A DNA stretch of 64,000 bases from Nocardiopsis flavescens (GTDB taxonomy: Bacteria; Actinomycetota; Actinomycetes; Streptosporangiales; Streptosporangiaceae), in assembly GCF_900141985.1 (NCBI RefSeq), contig NZ_FQZK01000016.1, positions 61,500-125,499 on the forward strand, read 5' to 3'. The position numbers and the translations under genes are program-made. Shown piece after piece: positions 1 through 8,077 of this stretch. Every line of letters begins with the position of its first letter. Position 1 is the stretch's first letter. The notes below the pieces were generated by a model. That model worked only from the letters and a program-made list of their open reading frames with translations, was not told the DNA's origin and did not search any database.

Positions 1-1293
1 GTCGGGCGGCAGGGGCCCCGTGGCCGGGGGCGCGTCCGCGGCGGCCCGCGTCCCGTCCGCGTCCGGCGCCGCTTCCTCCGGGGCCGGCTCCTCCGGGTCC
101 GGCTCACCCGAGGTGGCGGGCGTGCTCGCGGCGGCGGGCGCGTACTCCCCGGCTGCCGCCGGCCCCACGGCACCGTGCACCTTCGGCTCCCGGACGGGGG
201 CCTCGGCCTCGTCCGTGACCGGGTCGCCCGGAAGCGGGTCGTGCTCGAACCCCTCGTCCACCGGCCCCGTCGGCACCGGCTCCGGTGCCAAGACGGGCTC
301 GGGACCGTACGCGGGTCCGGCCTCGAACTCGGGACCGTCGTCGGGCTCGGGCACGGACTCGGATTCGGGCTCCGGGGCGATCGGGGCCAGCGGCGGGTTC
401 TCGGCGGCCTGCTTGATGGGGTTGCCCGCGCCCTGGCCGCGCCGCGGCAGCGCAAGCGTGCGCACCGAGGCCTCCGGCTCCTCCCGGTCGGCCCGCTCCG
501 TCTCCTTCCCCTGTGCGTCCTCCTCCTCGGCGGCCGGGACGGCGGGCGCGGCCGAGAGGGTCACCGGAACGACGACGGGCTCCGGCTCCGGACGCTCCCC
601 GGCACGCGGCGCGTCCGTCCCGGGGGACGCGGGGAGGCCGTCCTCCGGCTTCGCGGGGCCGGCCTCCGTGGGGCCCAGCCCCAGGCCCAGCAGGCGCTCC
701 TCCAGCGACAGCCCGTCGTCGGGCTCGGCCGTCCGCGGCTCCTCGTCGTGCACCACCGCGCGGGCGCGCAGCACCGTGGGGCGGTCGCTCCGCGGAGCCG
801 GGCGGGCCCCGCCCGAGCGGCGCCTGGACCGCAGGTGGGCGCGTACCGCCATCCACAGCAGCAGGGCGGTCAGCAGCGCCAGCAGCGGGGCCACCGCCAC
901 GACGACGTTGGCGACCCGCTGGGGGATCGCCTCGATCAGCCCCAGGTTGTTGAGCACCATGACCACCGCCGCGAACAGCACCAGCAGCGGGATCAGCACC
1001 AGGTCGATCCAGGCGCGGCGGCCCGGCGGCGCGTCGCGCATCAGGTAGCTGGTCCAGCACGCCATGAGCAGGAGCAGCGTGTACGTCACCGGGAACACGT
1101 GGACGAGCAGTCCGCCGCGCGGGTGGCCGTACTCGGCCAGCCGGAAGACGCCGTTGTAGGAGATGACGAGAGCGCACAGCCCGATCAGACCGACGAACAG
1201 GGCGCCGCCGGCGAGAGCGCCGACTCCCGTGCCGCGACCCGCGGGGCTGCCGTTCCGTGTTCCTGTGCCGGGGGAATCGTTGTAAGGGGCCAT
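1..1293 (-). CDS. DUF2637-type membrane protein with long acidic tail (C-terminus outside window)
   Basis: The frame is open from an ATG at 1293 to the left edge, giving 431 codons with no stop in the window, so the C-terminus is missing. The first about 150 residues hold four hydrophobic segments (GALFVGLIGLCALVISYNGVF, roughly residues 30-50, then around 65-80, 95-118 and 125-142), the arrangement seen in actinobacterial DUF2637 proteins. A basic stretch (RAHLRSRRRS) follows, and then about 270 residues rich in Pro, Glu, Asp and Ala that look disordered. DUF2637 proteins are often found with plasmid-transfer or differentiation genes, but their function is not established. The family call rests on recognising the topology and is moderately sure. 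The gene is divergent from cysS. Confidence 0.72.
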   Translation of the reverse strand, partial: MAPYNDSPGTGTRNGSPAGRGTGVGALAGGALFVGLIGLCALVISYNGVFRLAEYGHPRGGLLVHVFPVTYTLLLLMACWTSYLMRDAPPGRRAWIDLVLIPLLVLFAAVVMVLNNLGLIEAIPQRVANVVVAVAPLLALLTALLLWMAVRAHLRSRRRSGGARPAPRSDRPTVLRARAVVHDEEPRTAEPDDGLSLEERLLGLGLGPTEAGPAKPEDGLPASPGTDAPRAGERPEPEPVVVPVTLSAAPAVPAAEEEDAQGKETERADREEPEASVRTLALPRRGQGAGNPIKQAAENPPLAPIAPEPESESVPEPDDGPEFEAGPAYGPEPVLAPEPVPTGPVDEGFEHDPLPGDPVTDEAEAPVREPKVHGAVGPAAAGEYAPAAASTPATSGEPDPEEPAPEEAAPDADGTRAAADAPPATGPLPPD

Positions 1294-1476
1294 CGCCTTC
1301 GCAGCGTAGTCGAGGTGATGCCGTTAACACGAGATTCCGTCCGATTCCGGTGGCTTCGGCACCGCGTGCGTCAAGGGCGTTCCGTGTCGTTATGTCGGAA
1401 TATGCTGCATCTCGTGACCTGCCGTTCCACCGTCGCGACGCTTCGTTCCGGGGTATCTCACACAACGGATGCCCGA

Positions 1477-1492
1477 ATACGGTTCTCCGTAT
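1477..1492. promoter_or_regulatory. Inverted repeat in the DUF2637/cysS divergent region
   Basis: A perfect 6-bp inverted repeat, ATACGG-TTCT-CCGTAT, lies in the 327-bp intergenic region 1294-1620, whose middle is noticeably less GC-rich than the flanks. It could be an operator or promoter element for either divergent gene. I see no gene in this gap. Confidence 0.3.
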
Positions 1493-1607
1493 ATGAGCAC
1501 TTCGGAATGTCCGATGAGGAAAACAGGGGCACCGGAAGCCACAGGCGCCACCGACCCACGTCACGTGGAGGGGTCGGTTTGTGACATCGTCGCGAGGGGA
1601 AAGACGA

Positions 1608-1613
1608 TACGCT
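1608..1613 (+). promoter_or_regulatory. Candidate -10 box of cysS (leaderless)
   Basis: TACGCT lies seven bases before the GTG start of cysS, and no convincing Shine-Dalgarno sequence precedes that GTG. This is the usual geometry of a leaderless actinobacterial transcript. A good -35 at the right spacing is not obvious, so this is only a suggestion. Confidence 0.3.
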
Positions 1614-1620
1614 TGACAAC

Positions 1621-3021
1621 GTGAGTCTGCGCTTCTATGACACCAGTGCCCGACAGGTCCGCGACTTCGTCCCCCTGCGCGAGGGACACGCCTCCCTGTA
1701 CCTGTGTGGTGCCACGGTGCAGGCGCCGCCCCACATCGGCCACATCCGGTCCGGGGTGAACTTCGACATCCTGCGCCGCTGGCTGACCCACCGGGGCTAC
1801 CAGGTCACCTTCTGCCGCAACGTCACCGACATCGACGACAAGATCATCAGGGTCGCCGCCGACGAGGGCGTCCCCTGGTGGCAGGTCACCGAGCGCAACC
1901 AGCGCGCCTTCACCTACGCCTACGACGTGTTGGGCTGCCTGCCGCCCACCGTCGAGCCGCGCGCCACGGGCCACGTGCCGGAGATGGTCGAGCTCATGCA
2001 GCGGCTCATCGACGCCGGGCACGCCTACGCCGCCGACGACGGCTCCGGCGACGTCTACTTCGACGTGCGCTCCTTCCCGCCCTACGGTGACCTGTCCAAC
2101 CAGAGGCTGGAGCAGGTCCAGCCCGCGGCCGACTCCGACCCCGACCGGGACAAGCGCGACCCCCGCGACTTCGCCCTGTGGAAGGGCGCCAAGCCGGGCG
2201 AGCCCACGTGGCCCACCCCGTGGGGGCGCGGCCGGCCGGGCTGGCACCTGGAGTGCTCGGCGATGGCCACCAAGTACCTCGGCCCCGCCTTCGACATCCA
2301 CGGCGGCGGCCTGGACCTGGTCTTCCCGCACCACGAGAACGAGATGGCCCAGTCCCGCGCCGCGGGCGACGCCTTCGCCCAGTACTGGCTGCACAACGGT
2401 CTGCTCAAGATCGGCGGCGAGAAGATGGCCAAGTCGCTGGGCAACTCGATGCGCATCCCGCAGATGCTGGAGAAGGTGCGCCCCGTCGAGCTGCGCTACT
2501 ACCTGGGCCAGGCGCACTACCGCTCCACCATCGACTACTCCGACGAGGCCCTCCAGGAGGCCGCGGTCGCCTACCAGCGGATCGAGGGCTTCCTCACCCG
2601 GGCCGTCGAGGTGCTGGGCGACATCGTCCCCGCCGGGCGGGTCCCCGCCGGGTTCGCCTCCGCGCTCGACGACGACCTGGGCGTCTCCCAGGCGCTCGCC
2701 GTGGTGCACGGGCACGTCCGCGAGGGCAACACCGCCCTGGCCGCCGGCGGCAAGGAGAAGGCCGCCGAGCTCGCCGGGGAGCTGCGCTCCATGCTCGACG
2801 TCCTGGGCCTGGACCCGCTGGGCGGGCAGTGGTCCTCCGGGGACCAGGGCCTGCGCGAGGTGGTCGACGCCCTCGTGTCCGTGGTCCTCCAGCAGCGCCA
2901 GGCCGCCCGCGGACGCAAGGACTACGAGGCCGCCGACGCCATCCGCGACGGCCTCACCGGCGCGGGCGTGGTGGTGGAGGACACGCCTCAGGGACCGCGC
3001 TGGGACCTGCGCCGGGGCTGA
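1621..3021 (+). CDS. cysS: Cysteine--tRNA ligase
   Basis: This 466-residue class I aminoacyl-tRNA synthetase charges tRNA-Cys in the cytoplasm. The HIGH motif is at residues 38-41 (PPHIGHIRSG) and the KMSKS motif appears as KMAKS at 268-272. Zinc-ligand candidates are Cys29, the Cys of LECSAMA, and HHENE. The length is that of bacterial CysRS and longer than the paralogous mycothiol enzyme MshC. GTG at 1621 is used because the conserved N-terminus (LRFYDTSARQ) starts there. It lies upstream of rlmB on the same strand, a common actinobacterial arrangement. Confidence 0.95.
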   Translation: MSLRFYDTSARQVRDFVPLREGHASLYLCGATVQAPPHIGHIRSGVNFDILRRWLTHRGYQVTFCRNVTDIDDKIIRVAADEGVPWWQVTERNQRAFTYAYDVLGCLPPTVEPRATGHVPEMVELMQRLIDAGHAYAADDGSGDVYFDVRSFPPYGDLSNQRLEQVQPAADSDPDRDKRDPRDFALWKGAKPGEPTWPTPWGRGRPGWHLECSAMATKYLGPAFDIHGGGLDLVFPHHENEMAQSRAAGDAFAQYWLHNGLLKIGGEKMAKSLGNSMRIPQMLEKVRPVELRYYLGQAHYRSTIDYSDEALQEAAVAYQRIEGFLTRAVEVLGDIVPAGRVPAGFASALDDDLGVSQALAVVHGHVREGNTALAAGGKEKAAELAGELRSMLDVLGLDPLGGQWSSGDQGLREVVDALVSVVLQQRQAARGRKDYEAADAIRDGLTGAGVVVEDTPQGPRWDLRRG

Positions 3022-3239
3022 GGGCAGCGCACATGGCCGGGGGCGGGGAGTCCCCCCGGTTTCCACCGTAGGCCGCCCCGCCGCCCGCCGCCACGGGCGT
3101 GCGGGGACCTGTGGACAACACGTCCGGTCCCGGCTCGGCGGTATCCTGGGGGTTTGCCGCCGCCATCGGCGACGCGGCACCCCACCGGCCGGAGGATTCT
3201 TCCGGCATGCTCGCGACACGTAGCGGAGGGACGGCGACC

Positions 3240-4214
3240 ATGCCGGCGAAGAAGAGCAAGAAGGGCCCCACCAAGGGCAGCGGCGGCAAGGGCCGCAGGT
3301 CCCTGGAGGCCAAGAAGGGCACCCTGCCCGCCGAGCAGCGGCACTGGTACGACGGCAAGCAGCGCTCCCAGGCGATCCGCCGGGCCAAGGAGCTGGAGGG
3401 CTCCGGCGCCGCCCCGCGCACGGCCCGCGAGTCCGAGCGCCGCCGCGTCGACTCCGACCTGCTCGTGGGCCGCAACCCCGTGCTGGAGGCGCTGCGCGCG
3501 GGCATGCCCGCCAGCCGCCTGTTCCTGTCCAACAGCCTCGACTCCGACGACCGCGTCAACGAGGCCGCCCGCCTGGCCGGCGAGCAGGGCGTGGAGGTGC
3601 TGGAGGTCACCCGCGCCGAGCTCGACCGCCGCTGCGAGAGCAACGGCCAGCCCGGCGCCGTCCACCAGGGCATGGCCCTCCAGGCGCGGCCCTACCGCTA
3701 CCTGGTGCCCGAGGACCTGCTGGAGCGGGCGCTGGGCGCGCAGGAGCCGGCGCTCATCGTCGCCCTCGACGGCGTCACCGACCCGCACAACCTCGGCGCG
3801 ATCGCCCGCTCCGCGGCCGCGTTCGGCGCCGACGGCCTGCTCATCCCCGAGCGCCGCTCCGCCGGGGTCACCACCACCGTGTGGAAGACCTCCGCGGGCA
3901 CCCTGGCCCGGATGCCGATCGCCCAGGCCACCAACCTCACCCGCGCGCTGGAGGCGTTCAAGAAGGCGGGCGTGTTCGTCGTCGGCCTCGACGCCGACGG
4001 CGACGTCGCCATCCCCGGCCTGGACCTGGCCACCGGCCCGCTGGTCGTGGTGGTGGGCTCCGAGGGCAAGGGGCTCTCGCGCCTGGTGCGCGAGTCCTGC
4101 GACGTGATCGCGAGCATCCCGATCCGCAACGCCGAGTCGCTCAACGCCTCGGTCGCCGCCGGGGTCTCCCTCTACGAGGTGGCCCGCCTGCGGGCCGAGG
4201 GGCGCGACTCCTGA
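3240..4214 (+). CDS. rlmB: 23S rRNA (guanosine-2'-O)-methyltransferase, TrmH/SpoU family
   Basis: This 324-residue SPOUT enzyme is expected to 2'-O-methylate a guanosine of 23S rRNA using SAM. The N-terminus is a Lys-rich extension (MPAKKSKKGPTKG), typical of actinobacterial members, followed by a SpoU substrate-binding domain (DLLVGRNPVLEALRAG). The three knotted-domain motifs are GVTDPHNLGAIARSA, VVGSEGKGLSRLVRE and IPIRNAESLNASVAAG. The start is ATG 3240 with GGAGGG at 3225-3230. An in-frame start further upstream would add residues without family resemblance. It follows cysS after about 220 bp. Confidence 0.9.
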   Translation: MPAKKSKKGPTKGSGGKGRRSLEAKKGTLPAEQRHWYDGKQRSQAIRRAKELEGSGAAPRTARESERRRVDSDLLVGRNPVLEALRAGMPASRLFLSNSLDSDDRVNEAARLAGEQGVEVLEVTRAELDRRCESNGQPGAVHQGMALQARPYRYLVPEDLLERALGAQEPALIVALDGVTDPHNLGAIARSAAAFGADGLLIPERRSAGVTTTVWKTSAGTLARMPIAQATNLTRALEAFKKAGVFVVGLDADGDVAIPGLDLATGPLVVVVGSEGKGLSRLVRESCDVIASIPIRNAESLNASVAAGVSLYEVARLRAEGRDS

Positions 4215-4335
4215 CGCCCTCCCGCCCCGGCTCCGCACCACGGGGCCGGGGTGCGGCCCTCCCGAGTAGGCCGGAACACACCTCAGCCGGTACCATGCGG
4301 GAGGACGCGGCTCCCTCCGGGGAGCCCGACGCCCC

Positions 4336-4408
4336 GCCGGCGTAGCTCAATTGGCAGAGCAGCCGCCTTGTAAGCGGCAGGTTAGGAGTTCAAGTCTCCT
4401 CGTCGGCT
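4336..4408 (+). tRNA. tRNA-Thr (anticodon TGT)
   Basis: A full cloverleaf can be drawn. The acceptor arm is GCCGGCG (4336-4342) paired with CGTCGGC (4401-4407) with one G-T pair. The anticodon stem GCCGC/GCGGC encloses loop CTTGTAA with anticodon TGT at 4369-4371. The T arm contains GTTCAAGTC. The discriminator base is T and CCA is not encoded. Confidence 0.95.
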
Positions 4409-4560
4409 CACTTTCCCCGCCTCGGTGCGGGTGCGTGGCCGTGCGGGTGGCAGGATGCTGCCACGCGGGGGCCTTTCGGGGGCCGGGGGCCGTCGGTAGG
4501 TTGGGCGGCCATGGACACTCCTTCCGCTCCGGGGCCGGTGCGGGCTTCCGGCGTTGCCGC

Positions 4561-4998
4561 GTGAGCGGCGGCGGGAAGCGCGCGGGCCGCGTGCGCATCA
4601 GCGTGGACCTCGACCGGGCCGACTACCGGCTCATGCGGCGTCTCGTCCTGGAGCTGGGAGAGGCGGCCGACCGCCCCGCGCTCACGCACTCCTCCGTGTG
4701 GCGGGCGCTGCTGGCGGAGCTGGGGGAGAACGACGTCCTGGCGGAGCGGATCGCGCGGCGCCTGCGGCGCGGGCCCGGCACCCCGAGCGCACCCGGTGAC
4801 GTCGGGATGTCCGGCGCACCGGGTGTCGATGCCACGCCGGGTGCGCCCGGTGTTGCCGGTGCGGTAGGCACGGCCGACGGCTCCGGCGCGCCTGGGAGAG
4901 TCGCCGCCCCCGGTACCCCCGACACCCCCCGCGTGTCCGGGGACCCCGGTACTCCCACCGCTCCCGCCGTCAGCCCCGGGCCAGCCGCCGACCGATGA
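4561..4998 (+). CDS. Small ribbon-helix-helix-like protein with collagen-like Gly/Pro tail
   Basis: The 145-residue product has two parts. Residues 1-75 (RVRISVDLDRADYRLMRRLV, then a Ser-Val-Trp helix, ending ERIARRLRRG) look like a ribbon-helix-helix fold similar to small actinobacterial partition or DNA-binding proteins. Residues 76-145 are low-complexity G-x-P repeats (GAPGVDATPGAPG). The start is GTG 4561; there is no strong ribosome binding site, and an upstream ATG at 4511 is in another frame. The 3' end overlaps the 3' end of the convergent ATPase gene by 29 bp. Function is unknown and DNA binding is inferred. Confidence 0.6.
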   Translation: MSGGGKRAGRVRISVDLDRADYRLMRRLVLELGEAADRPALTHSSVWRALLAELGENDVLAERIARRLRRGPGTPSAPGDVGMSGAPGVDATPGAPGVAGAVGTADGSGAPGRVAAPGTPDTPRVSGDPGTPTAPAVSPGPAADR

Positions 4999-6808
4999 GC
5001 TCCAGCCCGTAGCGCAGCCGGCGGAAGTAGGTGGCCCGGCTCAGGTGGAGGCGGATCGCGAGCCGCTCGTGGCCGCGCACCCCGTCGAGGTAGTAGTGCG
5101 CCAGGATCCGGCCCGCCTCGGCCTCCTCCGCCGATCCGCTCACGGACAGGGCCCGGACCTCCTCGCGCAGCCGCGCCCGCAGCTCGGCCGGCGAGGCGGC
5201 GCCGCTGAGGGCCAGCAGCGGGCTGTCGCGCAGCCGCTCGGGGGAGTCGATGTGGGTCAGCGCGTGGCGTACCTCGCGGCCGGTCGAGCGCGTGCCGGCC
5301 GCCTCCGCGGCGGGGGCCGACAGCCGTTCGGCCCACTCCAGGAACGCGTCCGAGCCGAAGTCCTGGCCGTGGACCTCCGGGCCGCGGCCGCAGCGGTAGA
5401 CGTCGTCGCGGGTGCCCCCGTGGTGCTGGAACCGCAGCGCGTGCAGCAGCCGCTGGTAGCCGGGGTTGACCGTGGAGACCGACAGGTACAGGCCGAGCCC
5501 CATCACCCGGTGCAGGATCGACCGCAGCAGCTGGGCGTGCAGCCCCCGGTCCGGGCAGAAGGCGGCGCCCAGGACCAGGCTGTGCCCGGGGCCCCCGTAC
5601 CGGGTGAGCAGGCCGTCGGTGTGCTGTTGCAGGAGCGGTTCCACGCTGTCGGCGGTGCGGTCCTCCACGCGCAGCAGGCCGCTGACGCCGACGGGGACCC
5701 CCTGCGGGTCGAAGACGAGGTGGAAGCCGCCGGGGTCGGCGTGCATCCACCCCTCCACGAGCCGGTCGGTGCGCCGCGGGTCCAGCCCGCTGTGCCGGGC
5801 CCACCCGTTCATGAGCGCGCCGACGGTGTCCGCGTCCCCGGGGGAGGCGGTCCTGACGAGACCGTTCTCGGGGCTGCCGGGGAAGAGGGTCGTCTGGACC
5901 GCCTCCTCGTCCGACAGGGCGACGATCCCCTCCAGGATCCGGCCGCGCCGCGGCCCGGGGGGCTCCACCAGGAGCATCCGGCGGCGGTGCGCGGTCGCAC
6001 GGCCGCGGGCCTCGCGGTGGCCCGCGGGCTGCCGGGTCCGCCGGGCCAGCGCCAGTACCCGGCGGAAGGGCTCCGACAGCACCAGGCCCGCCTCGGTGCC
6101 GTGCACCACGCTCAGCTCCGCCAGGGCGGCGAACGCCTCGCCGTCGACGCCGATCGCCTCCTCGTCACCGCTCCACACGCTGGCCAGGCCCTGGAGGGCG
6201 TCGGCCCAGGCGCGTCCGGGCGCCTCGCGGTCGAGCCGGGACAGGATCTCGGGCGCCACCCGGACCGCCACCGCGCCCGGGTCCGCGGCCGTCCCCCCGT
6301 GCAGCGCGCGGCAGGCGGCCTCGGCGATGAGTGGGTTGCCCGCGGCGAGGTCGGTGACCACGCCCAGGGAGCGCGGGTCGTGTATCTGGGCGCGTTCGGC
6401 GATCCCGCGGACCTCCTCGTCGCGCAGCGTGCGGAACGGGAGCACCCGTGCCCCGGACAGCGCCCATCCCGGGCGGGAGAGCAGGGATCGCCGCGACACG
6501 ACCAGGACCGGACGGCCGCCGGGCGCCCGGTTCCGCAGCGCGCTCAGCGCCGCCAGGCCCGCGGGCCCGTCGGCGCCGTCCGCGACCAGGGGCCGCGAGG
6601 TGTCCTCGGCGAGCGCGCTCCGCAGCGCGCCGGCGGCGCCCGGCGCCTCCAGCGCCAGCACGGGCAGCGGGGCCAGGCGCGCCACCAGTGCGGACTTCCC
6701 GCAGCCCAGGGGGCCGACGAGGTTGACCAGGGGGTGGCGCTCCAGAGCGCTCAGCAGACCCGCCGGCGTGGTCGGGAGCGGGGGATCGGCGGCCCGGGGG
6801 GCGTACAT
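4970..6808 (-). CDS. P-loop ATPase with acetyltransferase-like middle and C-terminal HTH; putative regulator
   Basis: The 612-residue protein has a Walker A motif at residues 32-39 (GPLGCGKS) and a STAND/AAA-like ATPase region to about residue 220. A middle part (about 300-470) beginning NGLVRTASPGDADTVGALMNG resembles the opening of a GNAT acetyltransferase. The last 40 residues (LAHYYLDGVRGHERLAIRLHLSRATYFRRLR) form a helix-turn-helix. This suggests a nucleotide-switch transcription regulator. It is divergent from the regulator at 7003 and sits at the edge of the RiPP locus, so control of that locus is plausible but unproven. I do not recognise a named family for the whole protein. Confidence 0.7.
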   Translation of the reverse strand: MYAPRAADPPLPTTPAGLLSALERHPLVNLVGPLGCGKSALVARLAPLPVLALEAPGAAGALRSALAEDTSRPLVADGADGPAGLAALSALRNRAPGGRPVLVVSRRSLLSRPGWALSGARVLPFRTLRDEEVRGIAERAQIHDPRSLGVVTDLAAGNPLIAEAACRALHGGTAADPGAVAVRVAPEILSRLDREAPGRAWADALQGLASVWSGDEEAIGVDGEAFAALAELSVVHGTEAGLVLSEPFRRVLALARRTRQPAGHREARGRATAHRRRMLLVEPPGPRRGRILEGIVALSDEEAVQTTLFPGSPENGLVRTASPGDADTVGALMNGWARHSGLDPRRTDRLVEGWMHADPGGFHLVFDPQGVPVGVSGLLRVEDRTADSVEPLLQQHTDGLLTRYGGPGHSLVLGAAFCPDRGLHAQLLRSILHRVMGLGLYLSVSTVNPGYQRLLHALRFQHHGGTRDDVYRCGRGPEVHGQDFGSDAFLEWAERLSAPAAEAAGTRSTGREVRHALTHIDSPERLRDSPLLALSGAASPAELRARLREEVRALSVSGSAEEAEAGRILAHYYLDGVRGHERLAIRLHLSRATYFRRLRYGLELIGRRLARG

Positions 6809-7002
6809 GGGATCTCGCGTTGCTTTCCGTGGGGGCGGTGCGCGGTGAGGGGCCCATTGAAGCAGGGGCCCGCGGCTCCGGGAACCCCCCTGCCGGCCGT
6901 GAGAGAAGATGAGACGTTGATGAGACTGCGGGAGGGCGAGTCTCGGTTAGCTTTTCCCCGTGGTTCCGGCGCGTGACCGGGACCGGACTCGGAGAGAGCG
7001 CC

Positions 7003-8010
7003 ATGGAGACTCGCACCATGTCCGTGCTCGGCCTGAACGGTGTCGAAGAGGACGTCTACCGCCACTTCCTGCGCAACCCCGGATCACCCGAGGCGACAGC
7101 GGACCTCGCCGTCCTGCGGGGCGGGCGGGAGGTGGACGCCGCGGTGGCCCGGTTGCGGGACCTGGGCCTGCTGCACGGCGACGGGACCGGGGTGTGGGCC
7201 GCCGACCCCGCCGCCGCGGTCGCGCGGCTGTCGGAGGACCGGCTGGAACACGTGCACTCGACCATCCGCGAGATCGCGGACATCGGGCCGATCATGAGGT
7301 CCCTCCAGCAGGACAGCCCGTACCCGCCGCCGCAGCGCACCCCGGTCTCCGGTCCGGGCGGCTCCCTGGCCAGGCTGGAGACCCTGCCCCTGGTGCGGAC
7401 GCACATCGACCAGCTCGCGTTCACGGCCCGCGCCGAGGTCCTGGCCAGCGAGCCCTACGACGTGCTGTCCCCGGAGAACATCCGGCACGCCCGCCCGCTC
7501 GACCTGCGGTGCCTGCGCCGGGGGGTGGCCCTGCGCAACCTCGTCCGCGCCAGCGCGGTCGGGGACGCGGCGACCCTGGAGCACCTGCGGGGGCTGCGCG
7601 CGGCCGGCGCGCAGGTGCGGGTGGCCGAACGGCTCTCGGAGCTGATGCTGGTCTACGACCGGCGGACGGCCCTGGTTCCCATGGACCCCCGGGACTCCGG
7701 GCGGGGCGCCTTCCGGATCGAGGAGCCGAGCCTGGTGGAGAGCCTCGTCCGCTACTTCGACCGGCTGTGGGACGACGCCCGGGACCTGGGCGAGGTCCTG
7801 GGCGAGGAGCCCGGGGCCGCCCCGCCGACCGAGGCGCAGCTGCTGGTCCTGGAGCTGATGTGCACGGTCAGCAAGGACGAGACCGGGGCGCGGCGCGCGG
7901 GCATGTCGCTGCGCACCTACCGGCGGCACATCTCCGACCTCCTCAGCCTGCTCCAGGCCAACAACCGGGCCCGGGCCGCGCTGGCGGCCCGGGAGCGCGG
8001 CTGGGTCTGA
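7003..8010 (+). CDS. TrmB/LuxR-like helix-turn-helix transcriptional regulator
   Basis: The 335-residue protein begins with a TrmB-type winged helix (residues 8-60, LGLNGVEEDVYRHFLRNPG ... VARLRDLGLLHGD). A central region resembling a phospholipase-D-like sensor fold follows. A C-terminal helix-turn-helix is at about 275-335 (TEAQLLVLELMCTVSKDETGARRAGMSLRTYRRHISDLL). Proteins of this layout are common single-component regulators in actinomycete biosynthetic clusters. The start ATG 7003 has GGAGAGAG just upstream; ATG 7018 is an alternative. It converges on the flavoenzyme gene of the RiPP operon and is the best candidate for its pathway regulator. Confidence 0.8.
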   Translation: METRTMSVLGLNGVEEDVYRHFLRNPGSPEATADLAVLRGGREVDAAVARLRDLGLLHGDGTGVWAADPAAAVARLSEDRLEHVHSTIREIADIGPIMRSLQQDSPYPPPQRTPVSGPGGSLARLETLPLVRTHIDQLAFTARAEVLASEPYDVLSPENIRHARPLDLRCLRRGVALRNLVRASAVGDAATLEHLRGLRAAGAQVRVAERLSELMLVYDRRTALVPMDPRDSGRGAFRIEEPSLVESLVRYFDRLWDDARDLGEVLGEEPGAAPPTEAQLLVLELMCTVSKDETGARRAGMSLRTYRRHISDLLSLLQANNRARAALAARERGWV

Positions 8011-8077
8011 CGCCCCGCGCCCCGCTCCCCGGACCCCGGAGCGCGGAGCGCCGGTGCCGCGGAAGGCGGTTCCGCGC

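Noticed and set aside
104..1564. Minus-strand open frame of 486 codons across the left end
   Set aside because: Its product is almost pure Arg/Gly/Ala/Pro without any fold. The frame one step away from ATG 1293 gives a sensible membrane protein.
1621..3021. Mycothiol ligase MshC instead of CysRS
   Set aside because: The length of 466 residues, the KMAKS context and the position upstream of rlmB favour cysteinyl-tRNA synthetase.
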